Below, one piece after another: positions 34,422 to 46,581 of a stretch of DNA of 64,000 nt. The stretch covers positions 1 to 64,000 of the forward strand of contig NZ_KV786261.1 of NCBI RefSeq assembly GCF_001806875.1, read 5' to 3'. The stretch is from Corynebacterium sp. HMSC29G08. Lineage in GTDB: Bacteria > Actinomycetota > Actinomycetes > Mycobacteriales > Mycobacteriaceae. Position 1 is the stretch's first letter; every line of letters starts with the position of its first letter. Made by a program: the position numbers and the translations under genes. Below the pieces are notes generated by a model, which saw nothing but the letters and a program-made list of their open reading frames with translations, did no database searches and was not told the DNA's origin.

Positions 34422-36085
34422 TAGTTCTCGGCCTCCTTTGCGGTGCCTTCTTCATCCTTGCCGTTTTCGAAGTACACGCTGTAGAAACTCGGGCGCGCCA
34501 CCGCTTCGGGCGCAAAACCCTCCACGTACGGTGCCAGCGCGTAGACCTGCGGCTCTTCAAACATCGGCAGCACGTAGGCCTGCTCGGTGAGGTAATCCTG
34601 CACTGCCTTCGATGCTGCGGCACGCCCCTCGGCGTCGGCCGTGGACGAGACTTTGGATAACAGTTCCTCCAACGTGGGATCTACCGGGGTGTCGTCGCCA
34701 GCGTTGTTGAGCAATGCGTCTCTGCGCTTGAGCGACAGGTGGGACACAATCACGTCATAATCCGCACGCCCCACCACTGTGTGCATGATCTGCACCCGAT
34801 CAATGTCTTTCACCGCTGCGTTTTGCGTTGCGCGGTCTCCCGCCACCATGTTCAGCTCAATGCCAAGCTCACGCAGGTCAGACTGCGCCATGGTCACTAG
34901 TTCCTTGGAACGCGGCTGCGGTTGCGCGTAGTTAATCCACAGGCTCAAGCGCTGCCCGTCCTTCACGCGGATACCGTCCGGCCCCGGGAGCCACCCGGCG
35001 CTATCCAACAACTCGCGCGAAAGCTCCGGGTCGAAGGTGTACTCACCGGCTTTTTCGGTGTAGCCGAGTGCGGTGGACGCCATCGGCCCGGTGGCCAACG
35101 GGTAAGAATCGCTATAGAGCACGCGCAGGATTTCCTCGCGGTTAATGCCGTGGATCAGTGCCTTGCGCACGCGGATGTCCTGCAGCAGAGGGTGGTTAAA
35201 ACGAAACGCCAGCTGGTTGCTCATCCCGTTGGTGCTTGCAGAGACCACCTGGATGCCGTGGTTTTTCAGGTGCGGCTCCACCGGAGCGGAGATCTCGCGC
35301 ACCATGTCGGCCTGACCAGAGATCAACGCGCCGGAGCGCACTGCTTCCTCAGCGGCAAAGGTGTAGTGGATGCCATCTAAACGCGCACGGCCCTGGTGCT
35401 CAAGCACTGGTGGCGCCCAGTCGTAATCCTCGCGGGCGCGCAGCACCAGGTCGGTCCCCAGCGTTTCAGACTCCACCACGAACGGACCAGACCCGATCAC
35501 ATTGACGGCGTTGCCGGGGCCGAAGTCTTCGCTGCGAAGCTTCAGCGAGGCGTTAGCAAGCAAGCCTGCATTGTAGGAGGAGGCTGCCTGCGCAAAGCCC
35601 GGGGAAGGTTTGCTGAAGTAGAAGCGCACCGTGTCCTCATCCACAACCTCCCCACGCTCGTAATTGGAGATCTGCTCCGAGACGTTGAACAGCCGTTCCT
35701 TGTCACCTAGGCCGTAGAGGTCAAAGTTGTCCACGATGTTCTGTGCCGTCATGGGGGTGCCGTCGGAATACGTCACGTCCGTGCGGATATCAAAGGTGAA
35801 CACGGTTGCGTCCTCATTGATCTCCGGCAGGTCTGTGGCAATCCACGGGTGCAGCTCAAGTGTCTCGGGATCCTGGTAGAGCAAGCGGTCTGTTATCTGG
35901 TTAACCACGCCGCCGTTGGGGTAAAAGCCGGCCGCCGGCGGGTACAGGTTGTTAAACCAGCTGGATTCTAAGTAGGTCAGCACGTTGTCTGACTTCCCGC
36001 TTGTCGGCGGTGCACAGCCCGCAAGTAGGGCCGCTACCAGTGCAATTGCTATTGGGGGTGTCACCTTCCCTCTAAAGACGTTCAT
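34421..36085 (-). CDS. ABC transporter substrate-binding lipoprotein (SBP_bac_5, KPN_01854-like)
   Basis: About 554 residues. A lipoprotein signal ends in the lipobox LLAGC near residues 17-21, followed by a family-5 solute-binding domain (NLYPPAAGFYPNGGVVNQITDRLLY, then ATDLPEINEDATVFTFDIR, quoted in separate parts). The ATG at 36085 (MNVFRGK) gives a normal signal peptide; the frame can extend to 36109. It heads the leftward transporter operon. Co-occurrence with the CMD/AhpD fusion suggests the KPN_01854 subgroup. Confidence 0.85.
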   Translation of the reverse strand: MNVFRGKVTPPIAIALVAALLAGCAPPTSGKSDNVLTYLESSWFNNLYPPAAGFYPNGGVVNQITDRLLYQDPETLELHPWIATDLPEINEDATVFTFDIRTDVTYSDGTPMTAQNIVDNFDLYGLGDKERLFNVSEQISNYERGEVVDEDTVRFYFSKPSPGFAQAASSYNAGLLANASLKLRSEDFGPGNAVNVIGSGPFVVESETLGTDLVLRAREDYDWAPPVLEHQGRARLDGIHYTFAAEEAVRSGALISGQADMVREISAPVEPHLKNHGIQVVSASTNGMSNQLAFRFNHPLLQDIRVRKALIHGINREEILRVLYSDSYPLATGPMASTALGYTEKAGEYTFDPELSRELLDSAGWLPGPDGIRVKDGQRLSLWINYAQPQPRSKELVTMAQSDLRELGIELNMVAGDRATQNAAVKDIDRVQIMHTVVGRADYDVIVSHLSLKRRDALLNNAGDDTPVDPTLEELLSKVSSTADAEGRAAASKAVQDYLTEQAYVLPMFEEPQVYALAPYVEGFAPEAVARPSFYSVYFENGKDEEGTAKEAEN

Positions 36086-36112
36086 GGTGCCTTTCTTCGT
36101 GCCACTCATTAT

Positions 36113-36128
36113 TAGACAAGTTTGTTTC
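36113..36128 (+). promoter_or_regulatory. second, imperfect McbR-type box
   Basis: TAGAC-AAGTTT-GTTTC has a perfect left half and a right half with three matches. It sits 23 bases from the perfect box, close to the start of the transporter operon. Confidence 0.45.
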
Positions 36129-36135
36129 GCAACAA

Positions 36136-36151
36136 TAGACTATGCAGTCTA
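36136..36151. promoter_or_regulatory. perfect McbR operator TAGAC-N6-GTCTA
   Basis: TAGAC-TATGCA-GTCTA matches the C. glutamicum McbR consensus at every defined position. It lies in the divergent promoter region between the ABC importer operon and the FAD-binding protein gene. One repressor dimer here could control both directions. Confidence 0.75.
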
Positions 36152-36188
36152 GAAGATGCCAACTCAACTATCCGGAGGATTTAGATTC

Positions 36189-38108
36189 GTGGCAGCATCC
36201 ATCGCAATCATCGGAGCGGGCCCCCGCGGGATCTCCATCACTGAACGCCTCGCCGCATACCTGCGTGCGACGCCCAGCAAGGACCCGCTCACCCTCCACA
36301 TCATTGACGACGCCCAAATAGGCGCCGGCCGCGTCTGGAACACCACCCAAACCCACACGCTGTGCATGAACACCCTGGCCGGCGCCGTCACGCTCTTCAC
36401 CGAACCCGGCGCCACCGTCGGCGCCCCAGTGCTCGAAGGCCCCACCATGTACGAGTGGATCCAGGCCCTTCGGGGCGAGCATTCACACCCGCTTATCGAC
36501 GCCCACCCGCACCCCCTCCCCACCACCTTCACCGAGGAGATCCGCACAACCCGCCCAGAGTCAAACCCATCGCGCGCGCTCTACGGCGAATACCTGCGCT
36601 GGGTCTGGCAGGTCGCACTCGCCCAGCTGCCTGAATATGTGACGGTGGTTGAACACAACACCCGCGCACGGAGCATTCGCGAGGACGGCGATGCTGACGC
36701 AATCGAGCTTGCCGACGGCACCGTTGTCCACGCCGACGCCACGGTGCTCGCCACCGGCTGGGTGCTGCCAGGCCTGTCACCGGCCCAGCAAGCATTCACG
36801 GATTCTGGCGTGACCTACATCGGCCCAAACAACCCCGTTGAGCAGGACGTGGACCGCCTGGCCCCTGGCGAGCAGGTGCTGGTGCGCGGCATGGGCATGG
36901 GCTTTTTCGACCTGATGGCCCTAGTCACCATTGGTCGCGGTGGGCGTTTTGTAGAGGATGCGTCTACACGCTCGGGTCTGCGTTATGAGCCCAGCGGGCG
37001 CGAACCACACCTTGCCGTAACTTCCGGGCGCGGCTACCCCTACCTGCCGAAATCGGAGTACCACTCGCTGCCGCCGAAAGCCGATCTCACGCGCCTGCGC
37101 GCCGCCATCGCCAATAGCCAGGCGCCGGTTTCCTTCGGCCGCGACCTCTGGCCAGCACTCGCACGCGATACCTACGCGGCGTACTACACCACGCTTGCGC
37201 GGGTGCGTCCGCAAGCATTGAAGCTCCCCTTAGACGAGGTGCTTGCCGCCATCGACGCCGTTGACCTAGACACGCACGCAAGTGCCGCCAGCATCTTCCC
37301 TGTCGCCGAAGCCTTAAGCGCAGCCTGCGCGGACCTTACAACCGAACCCTTCCACCTGGCTGACTGGGCCGACCCCCTCGCCGGCACCGAAACCCTGTCC
37401 CTGGAAGAGCTCAACCACCACATCGGGCAACGCATGGCAGCCGACATCCGCGAGGCCGTCGCCGCCGCCGACTCCCCCATCAAGGCTGGCCTGTGGGTGA
37501 TCTCCGCAGGCCGTAAACCCAGCGCTATCGCCACCGAAAACGGCCGCGGCCCCCGCGAAGCAGCACTGTCGCAGTACATGGCATTCGGCCAAATGGTCGG
37601 CTCCGGCCCACCACTATTCCGCACCCGCGAGCTTCTCGCGCTTACCGACGCCTCCCTGGCCACCTTCCTCGGCCCCAACCCCACCACCGAAGTCTCCACC
37701 TCTGACTCCGCCTCTGACTCCGGCTCTGACTCCGGCACCGAAGGTACCTATACCGCCAGGAGCCACTCGCGCAGCGTTAGCGCAACGGCGCTGGTAGACG
37801 CGTTTCTGCCGGGCCCGGATGTGCGTACATCGGGCGACGCGCTGGTGGCGTCGTTAAGAAATGGCTCCCGCGTGCGCCCGTTTGCACCCGGCGGGGTGGA
37901 AACGGCCGCGCCGGAGACCGACGCCTCCACCCGACGCACAGTCCACCCCGACGGCACACTAGATGCCCGCCTGCACATCGTGGGTATTCCCACCGGCAAG
38001 CAGTGGGCAGATACGACCATCTCACCCATGCCGGGCACGAACCCGCTGATGCTGCAGGAAACGGACAAGACTGCATTGTCGCTCTTGCGGCAAGCGGGCC
38101 TGCGCTGA
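36189..38108 (+). CDS. FAD/NAD(P)-binding protein with Ser-Asp repeat linker
   Basis: About 639 residues. An N-terminal Rossmann motif (IAIIGAGPRGISITERLAAY) opens an FAD/NAD(P)-binding domain of the NAD_binding_9 type, followed by GRGYPYLPKSEYHSLPPK and a C-terminal VGIPTGKQWADTTISPMPG. The GTG at 36189 follows a GGAGG ribosome-binding site and is preferred over the ATG at 36156. About 510 codons in, a (Ser-Asp)-rich stretch (TSDSASDSGSDSG) built of tandem DNA units forms an unusual linker. It is divergent from the importer operon and shares the McbR box, so it may oxidise or reduce the imported compound. Confidence 0.8.
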   Translation: MAASIAIIGAGPRGISITERLAAYLRATPSKDPLTLHIIDDAQIGAGRVWNTTQTHTLCMNTLAGAVTLFTEPGATVGAPVLEGPTMYEWIQALRGEHSHPLIDAHPHPLPTTFTEEIRTTRPESNPSRALYGEYLRWVWQVALAQLPEYVTVVEHNTRARSIREDGDADAIELADGTVVHADATVLATGWVLPGLSPAQQAFTDSGVTYIGPNNPVEQDVDRLAPGEQVLVRGMGMGFFDLMALVTIGRGGRFVEDASTRSGLRYEPSGREPHLAVTSGRGYPYLPKSEYHSLPPKADLTRLRAAIANSQAPVSFGRDLWPALARDTYAAYYTTLARVRPQALKLPLDEVLAAIDAVDLDTHASAASIFPVAEALSAACADLTTEPFHLADWADPLAGTETLSLEELNHHIGQRMAADIREAVAAADSPIKAGLWVISAGRKPSAIATENGRGPREAALSQYMAFGQMVGSGPPLFRTRELLALTDASLATFLGPNPTTEVSTSDSASDSGSDSGTEGTYTARSHSRSVSATALVDAFLPGPDVRTSGDALVASLRNGSRVRPFAPGGVETAAPETDASTRRTVHPDGTLDARLHIVGIPTGKQWADTTISPMPGTNPLMLQETDKTALSLLRQAGLR

Positions 38109-38122
38109 GCTGGGCTTGCGCT

Positions 38123-38305
38123 GGGCTTGGGTTGCGCTGGGCTTTTGCAATGTCTGCTAGTGGACGGCGGGATACTCCTAGCAGACAATGAAAACCGCCC
38201 TCTATTTCCCCAGGTGAAATGTGCAGACTTTCGGCCATTTTTGCGTTGTATGCTAGGAGCCCGTCTCCCCTCCTAGCAGATAAACGTTATGTCAAGTAGA
38301 AGGCA
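38123..38305 (-). repeat. interspersed TGCTAG element, copy A
   Basis: About 180 bases that recur in inverted orientation at 57953-58136 with only a few differences. Read on the minus strand it has an inverted pair TGCTAGGAG / CTCCTAGCA, an ~85-base conserved middle, and a second inverted pair TGTCTGCTAG / CTAGCAGACA. Its outer end contains TGCGCTGGGCTT-like tandem units (38101-38145). It fills the space between the FAD protein gene and the esrR stop. No transposase or recognisable RNA is associated. Confidence 0.85.
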
Positions 38306-38339
38306 AGCAGAGGCAGACAGGGACAAACAGAGGCCGGCA

Positions 38340-38975
38340 CTAGCCCAGGTCGCGCGCCACCGCCCAGCGCGTGAGCTGATGCCGGTTCGACGTCTGCGTC
38401 TTACGCAGGATGTTGGAGGCGTGCGTCTCCACCGTCTTGACCGAGATGAACAGGCGCTGCGCGATCTCCTTGTAGGTGTAACCACGCGCAAGCAGCCGAA
38501 GCACCTCGAGTTCGCGCCGGGTCAGCGAGTCCACCTCTGGGTCGTCCTCCTCCACAACCGGCCCGGAGGCAAACGCGTCGAGCACAAACCCGGCAAGCCG
38601 CGGCGAGAAATACGCGTCACCGCCACGCACCCGCTCAATCGCCTGCACAAGTTCGGTACCTGCAATGTTCTTGGTTACGTACCCGCGCGCCCCGGCACGG
38701 ATCAGCGCGATGACATCCTCGGCAGCGTCGGAGACACTCAGCGCCAAATACGCAGGCCCCGGCGCGCGCTTGAGCACAGCCAACCCGCCACCGTCGGGCA
38801 TGTGCACGTCCAACAACACCACATCCGGATGCGTTTTTCCGATCCCGCGCACCGCCTCCGCAACCGTGCCCGCCTCCCCGACAACCTCCAGCTGGCCGTC
38901 GCCTGCGGCGGCCAGCTCAGCTTTTACCCCGGCCCGAAAAACCGAGTGATCGTCCACCAGAAACACGCGCGTCAT
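38340..38975 (-). CDS. esrR: LuxR/NarL-family response regulator (EsrR-like)
   Basis: A 211-residue regulator with a receiver domain (acidic pair near 8-9, phospho-Asp near 56 in VVLLDVHMP) and a C-terminal LuxR HTH (LTRRELEVLRLLARGYTYKEIAQRL, quoted in part). It overlaps the sensor kinase gene by ATGA. Position next to guaA and the PspC-domain partners match EsrR of C. glutamicum, which controls a cell-envelope stress response. Confidence 0.85.
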   Translation of the reverse strand: MTRVFLVDDHSVFRAGVKAELAAAGDGQLEVVGEAGTVAEAVRGIGKTHPDVVLLDVHMPDGGGLAVLKRAPGPAYLALSVSDAAEDVIALIRAGARGYVTKNIAGTELVQAIERVRGGDAYFSPRLAGFVLDAFASGPVVEEDDPEVDSLTRRELEVLRLLARGYTYKEIAQRLFISVKTVETHASNILRKTQTSNRHQLTRWAVARDLG

Positions 38976-40108
38976 AGGTCTAACGCTAGTTCGATCTCGG
39001 AGCCATTGCTTATCGACGACACCACGTGCACCTCTCCCCCAACCCGCTCAACTCGTCCCACGATGGAGTCACGCAACCCGTGCCGGTCCGTTGGCACGGT
39101 CTGTGGGTCGAAGCCGGCACCCCGATCCCGCACAAACACCCCGAGCCTGCCTGCGAGGTGTTCAGCGTAGACGTCGATCGTGTCCACGCCTGCGTGCTTG
39201 GCGGCGTTGACCATTGCTTCTCGGGCGGCAAGCACGACCGCTTCGGTGCGCTCGTCGAAAGGAATGTCGTCACCCACCGTGACCGGTTGAATCACGACCC
39301 CGTAGGCATCCTCGACCTCGCCTGCGGCCTTGTGCAACGCGGCGAAGGTGGTGGTGTGGTTGGACACGGTGTCGTTGAAAAGCCATGCCCGAAGTTCGCG
39401 CTCCTGACCACGGGCAAGGCGCACCACCTCGTCCGGATCATCCGCCTGGCGCTGGATCAACGCCAGGGTCTGCAGCACTGAATCGTGCAGGCGCGAGGCA
39501 ATCTCCGCGCGCTGATGCGCCACTGCTTTTGCCTCACGCTCCGCGACAAGCGAGTTGGCCAACTTGGCAATCAGCGGCACCACAAGCACCCCGACACCAA
39601 GTACCGTCACCAGCACGGAGACGACCACCCCGGCGACCCCGGCACTCTCCCCAAGGAGTGCCACAGCCAGCACCCCGCTCATGACCAATAGCGCGCCCAA
39701 GGACAGCGCTGCGATGTTGCCCCACGAATCCGTGCCACGGTCATACGCCTGCAACGCGATCACTGCACCGACGATGAGCACACCGATGATGAACACCACC
39801 ATGGAGCCCGCACCGGAGGAAATCTGCAGCGACGTCAACGCACCCGCAAACCCCGCCAATACCAGGAAGATATCAAGCGCACTCGAGCGCTGCCGCGGCG
39901 CAGCACTTTCAGCAACCGGGGTAAACACCCACAGCCCCGCATACAGCAGCACGCCGAAGCCGCCGGCGAAGCTCGCCGCAACCAAAAACAGACGCACCCA
40001 TTTCACGTCCACCCCGAGCAGGTCAGCCGCCCCGGACGCCACGCCGGCAATGACGCGGCGGGAACGGTCACGGGTCAGCCGGGGATACAACGCAGACATG
40101 TCCCCCAT
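38972..40108 (-). CDS. esrS: PspC-domain sensor histidine kinase (EsrS-like)
   Basis: A 378-residue membrane kinase. An N-terminal PspC domain (VIAGVASGAADLLGVDVKWVR) is followed by several membrane helices, a HisKA_3 segment with the phospho-accepting HDSVLQTL, and a HATPase domain (NAAKHAG, then DRGAGFD). It is the sensor for the adjacent response regulator. The start may be 40108 or the ATG at 40099. The esrI-like gene is divergent. Confidence 0.87.
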   Translation of the reverse strand: MGDMSALYPRLTRDRSRRVIAGVASGAADLLGVDVKWVRLFLVAASFAGGFGVLLYAGLWVFTPVAESAAPRQRSSALDIFLVLAGFAGALTSLQISSGAGSMVVFIIGVLIVGAVIALQAYDRGTDSWGNIAALSLGALLVMSGVLAVALLGESAGVAGVVVSVLVTVLGVGVLVVPLIAKLANSLVAEREAKAVAHQRAEIASRLHDSVLQTLALIQRQADDPDEVVRLARGQERELRAWLFNDTVSNHTTTFAALHKAAGEVEDAYGVVIQPVTVGDDIPFDERTEAVVLAAREAMVNAAKHAGVDTIDVYAEHLAGRLGVFVRDRGAGFDPQTVPTDRHGLRDSIVGRVERVGGEVHVVSSISNGSEIELALDL

Positions 40109-40212
40109 CGTTGCACGGCAACCCCCTCAGGCACATCGGGGTAAACCCTGAGATGAAAAATCAGGGTCGTTCCCGATACCGCGCTTGGCGTTGCCTCGCA
40201 ACAATAGAAGCC

Positions 40213-41277
40213 ATGGAAACCAACACGCTGAAGCGCATGTGGGAGACCCGCCCGCCCCGCATCCCGCAAGACCAGGGCGGCAAGGCATTCATCGGTGGTG
40301 TCTGCGAAGGCATCGGTGCCCGCTACCAAATCGACCCAACGCTCATCCGCGTCCTGTTCGTCGTATTGTCAATCGCCTTCGGCGGTGGTCTGTTCCTTTA
40401 CCTGTTGTGCTGGATCAACATGCCCCGCTTCGGGCTGACCCGCACCCCAGCAAGTTCGATCGCCACCCCGAAAGAGCAGCTGACCAAGGTAGAGAAGAAA
40501 GAGCGCGACACCGGCTGGCTGCTGCTCCTCGGCCTTGTTATCTTCTTCCCCTCAGTCGCCGTTGCCAGCGACCTGCGCGGGGTTTTGGTCACCTTCGCGC
40601 TCTTCGCACTTGGTTGGTACCTCGCCTACCAGCGCCAGCCGGAAGTGCCGGAGGGACTCGTGGTGGGCGTGAAGTCGCAGACAAGCAAAGGCCCTGTTGT
40701 GGACACCTCCCACTTGACCGTGCCGGACGGCTACGAACACCCCGGGCAGAAACCACCCGCATGGGATCCACTCGGCGCGGCACCGGGACTGTGGCACCTG
40801 CCGGACCCTGTCGAGCCGGCGCCGGAGCGTGCGCAGACAAAGAAGCGCTACTGGCTGTGGATCCCCGTCACACTGGTGCTGACAACGGCAACATTCTGGA
40901 CAATGCTCGTGGTTAGCCAACTTCGCATCGGCGCAATCGGCAACTACGGCGTTGCAAATGTCTCCGCCTACTCCGCGGAGGCTATACCGGAATTTAAACA
41001 CAACATCGGCGAAGCTCGGATCGACCTCACCAAGCTCGAGCCACTGAGCGAGCCGAAGACAATCAACATCCGCAACGGCGTCGGCAAGATCGACCTCAAG
41101 CTTCCCAATCACATTCCCGTCGACGTCAACTGCAAAGTGACCATCGGCGAAGTCGCATGCCCCGAAGAACGACAAAACGCGGACACAGACAGCGCACTAC
41201 TCACGATTAACGTGTCGGAGCGCGTCGGATCCGTGTCCGCGTACTACGCCCGCGAGGACGCGGGCGAAGGAAACTGA
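40213..41277 (+). CDS. esrI: PspC-domain membrane protein (EsrI-like)
   Basis: About 354 residues. A PspC domain (FIGGVCEGIGARYQIDPTLIR) with a first membrane pair is followed by further helices and a C-terminal beta-rich extracytoplasmic domain resembling the LiaF/DUF1707-associated fold. In C. glutamicum EsrI is proposed to inhibit EsrSR in the absence of stress. The ATG at 40213 begins the conserved block. It is divergent from the kinase and convergent with guaA, one base separating the stops. Confidence 0.78.
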   Translation: METNTLKRMWETRPPRIPQDQGGKAFIGGVCEGIGARYQIDPTLIRVLFVVLSIAFGGGLFLYLLCWINMPRFGLTRTPASSIATPKEQLTKVEKKERDTGWLLLLGLVIFFPSVAVASDLRGVLVTFALFALGWYLAYQRQPEVPEGLVVGVKSQTSKGPVVDTSHLTVPDGYEHPGQKPPAWDPLGAAPGLWHLPDPVEPAPERAQTKKRYWLWIPVTLVLTTATFWTMLVVSQLRIGAIGNYGVANVSAYSAEAIPEFKHNIGEARIDLTKLEPLSEPKTINIRNGVGKIDLKLPNHIPVDVNCKVTIGEVACPEERQNADTDSALLTINVSERVGSVSAYYAREDAGEGN

Positions 41278-41278
41278 C

Positions 41279-42826
<1,548 letters not shown>

Positions 42827-42877
42827 GCTTTCAAATCCTAACTGATGCCACCCACAATCCCCCAGACGTGTTCTGGC

Positions 42878-42896
42878 CATGCATAATCCATGCATG
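42878..42896. promoter_or_regulatory. inverted repeat over the EamA gene start
   Basis: CATGCAT-AATCC-ATGCATG forms a 7-base inverted repeat that includes the start codon at 42894 and a possible -10 element (CATAAT, 42882-42887). A leaderless message from this promoter would begin about at the ATG, so a protein bound to the palindrome would block initiation. No regulator is identified. Confidence 0.4.
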
Positions 42897-43775
42897 AAAA
42901 CCGTCCGTCCCACTACCCCGCCGCAGGGTATGGCCATTGCTTGCATTCTTGGTTCATGCTTGTCGCTGCAGTTCGGAGCAGCTCTTGCTACGCAGTTGTT
43001 TCCGGCAGCGGGGACGTGGGCGACGGCGTCGCTACGCCTGCTCATTGCCGCACTTATCCTCTTCGCCTTTGCACGTCCGCGTTTCTGGGAGTGGAGCGCC
43101 GCCCAATGGCGCGGCGTGTGCCTGCTGGGACTGACCATGGGTGGGATGAACGGATCGTTCTACGCCGGCATTGCCACCATCCCCCTCGGCACCGCGGTGA
43201 CCATCGAGTTTCTCGGCCCCCTGCTGCTTGCGGCGGTGCTTTCGCGCTCGCTTCGCGACGCCACCTCCGTCGCCCTCGCCATGATCGGCATGGCACTACT
43301 TGCCGTGGACTCCTTAACGGGCGACCCGCTGGATCCCAAAGGCGTGCTCTTTATCCTCATCGCAGGCGCATTTTGGGCGGGCTACATGATGGCAAACAAG
43401 CATGTGGGAGCCCTAGTGCCCGGCCAAGGCGGCCTTGCGGTGTCGCTCGCCGTGGGCGGGTTGATCCTGATGCCGCTGGGGTGGCGTGGATCCGTTTCCA
43501 TTCTCACGGATTTCTCGCTGCTCTGGCTAGCCATCGGCACAGCGATCTTGGCGTCTTTGATCCCCTATTCGCTGGAGCTCATCGCCATGCGCCAGCTGCA
43601 ACCAAACGTGTTCGCTATCTTCATGGCCTTGGAGCCAGCATTTGCCGCCACCATCGGCTGGATCGTACTTGGACAAGGCCCGAGTCTGCTCAAGATCGCC
43701 GCAATCGCGCTGGTGATCTTGGCGTCTGTAAACCAAAGCATGGGCGGGCGGCGCTTCCGACGCCGCCGCAGGTAG
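42894..43775 (+). CDS. EamA-family (DMT) transporter, RhtA-like
   Basis: A ten-helix membrane protein of about 293 residues with two EamA halves. Blocks such as [15 protein letters not shown] and [13 protein letters not shown] resemble RhtA-type exporters of threonine, homoserine or other small metabolites. The ATG at 42894 ([12 protein letters not shown]) is preferred over 42879. It is divergent from guaA and convergent with guaB3. Confidence 0.85.
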   Translation: MKTVRPTTPPQGMAIACILGSCLSLQFGAALATQLFPAAGTWATASLRLLIAALILFAFARPRFWEWSAAQWRGVCLLGLTMGGMNGSFYAGIATIPLGTAVTIEFLGPLLLAAVLSRSLRDATSVALAMIGMALLAVDSLTGDPLDPKGVLFILIAGAFWAGYMMANKHVGALVPGQGGLAVSLAVGGLILMPLGWRGSVSILTDFSLLWLAIGTAILASLIPYSLELIAMRQLQPNVFAIFMALEPAFAATIGWIVLGQGPSLLKIAAIALVILASVNQSMGGRRFRRRRR

Positions 43776-43818
43776 CGGCCCCCCAGGCAAGGGCCACTAC
43801 CCAGCCACTACCCAGCCA

Positions 43819-44979
43819 CTAGATCGTCGGCCGAACCGCCAGCTGCGCCTTTTGGAAGGCCTTGACCGTGGTGTAGCCACACTTCGCCATGATCCGGCGC
43901 AGGCCACCAATGAGGTTCAAAGTGCCCCAGACATCATTCGACGGGCCGTGCAGGACCACCTCAAGCGGGTAGTGATTTTCTGCAAAGTCGACCTGGATGC
44001 CACCACGCGGGTTGCGCGGGTGCGCTGCCTGCGGCTCCCAGTACGCGCCCTTGCCGGCGGCCTCCTCGGCGCACGCCAGCGGGCGGCCAACCATCACAGC
44101 ATCAGCGCCACACGCCAACTCCACAGCAATCTGGCCCGCCGTGTTTACATCACCGTTAGCAACGATATGCACGTAACGGCCTTCCGTCTCATCCAGGTAG
44201 TCGCGCCTAGCTGCCGCGACATCTGCAATCGCGGTGGCCAACGGCACGCCGATGCCCTGCAGGCCAGCGCTACCGCTGCCCACAATCACACCAGCCACAC
44301 CCGCGCGCATCAGGTGCATCGCCGTGGAGTAGTCATAGACACCACCTGCGATCACCGGCACCTCAAGCGAGCCGACGAACTCCTTCAAGTTCAGCGGCTC
44401 CCCGCCCTGCTGCACATGCTCTGCGGACACCAGTGAACCCTGGATAAACAGGATCTCTGCACCCGCCGCGAGCACCACAGGCGCCAGCTCACGGGCGTTC
44501 TGCGGGCTCACGCGCACCGCAACGGTCACCCCAGCGTCACGCACCTGGCGGATGCGCTCCGTCAGCAGGTCCGTATCCAAAGCCTGCGCATGCAGACGCT
44601 GCAGCGTCTCCACAGCCTGCGTCTTGGACGCCTCATACTGCAGGTAGTCCTTCCGGGAGTTCATCGTCTCCGGGTACTGCGTCTTACCGGTCACCTCTGC
44701 AATCGCATCTGGAATAGAGGCACTACGCCCCCACAGACCCTCAGCGTCAATCACACCCAGGCCGCCCTGCTTGCCCATCTCAATGACAAACTCCGGGCTT
44801 GCCAACGCATCCGTCGGATACGAAATGATCGGGGAATCAAAGGTGTACGCATCCACATGCCAAGTGGTGTCAACGTCCTTGGATGAGCGGGTGCGGCGGG
44901 TGGGGACCAACGTGACGTCGTCAAGCGAAAAAGCCCTCCGAGCGTCCCTGCCAATACCAACTTCAACAATCTCGCGCAT
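43819..44979 (-). CDS. guaB3: GuaB3 family IMP dehydrogenase-related protein
   Basis: A 386-residue TIM-barrel protein of the IMPDH-related GuaB3 group (VEVGIGRDARRAFSLDDVTL, then GGLGVIDAEGLWG). It lacks CBS domains. At the active-site loop, where IMP dehydrogenase has a catalytic Cys (GSICTTR), it reads VGSGSAGLQGIG with no Cys, so a classical IMPDH reaction is doubtful. The ATG at 44979 has an AGGAG site at proper spacing. It follows guaB2 by 7 bases, as in mycobacteria. Confidence 0.93.
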   Translation of the reverse strand: MREIVEVGIGRDARRAFSLDDVTLVPTRRTRSSKDVDTTWHVDAYTFDSPIISYPTDALASPEFVIEMGKQGGLGVIDAEGLWGRSASIPDAIAEVTGKTQYPETMNSRKDYLQYEASKTQAVETLQRLHAQALDTDLLTERIRQVRDAGVTVAVRVSPQNARELAPVVLAAGAEILFIQGSLVSAEHVQQGGEPLNLKEFVGSLEVPVIAGGVYDYSTAMHLMRAGVAGVIVGSGSAGLQGIGVPLATAIADVAAARRDYLDETEGRYVHIVANGDVNTAGQIAVELACGADAVMVGRPLACAEEAAGKGAYWEPQAAHPRNPRGGIQVDFAENHYPLEVVLHGPSNDVWGTLNLIGGLRRIMAKCGYTTVKAFQKAQLAVRPTI

Positions 44980-44986
44980 GATACTC

Positions 44987-46522
<1,536 letters not shown>

Positions 46523-46581
46523 TTAGAAGTAAGGGCCAGGGCATAGTCGAGATGTTTTCTTTAGCGGCTAGTCTGGTCTTC

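Noticed and set aside
43783-43818. CACTACCCAGC tandem units between the EamA gene and guaB3
   Set aside because: Too short and simple to support a function.
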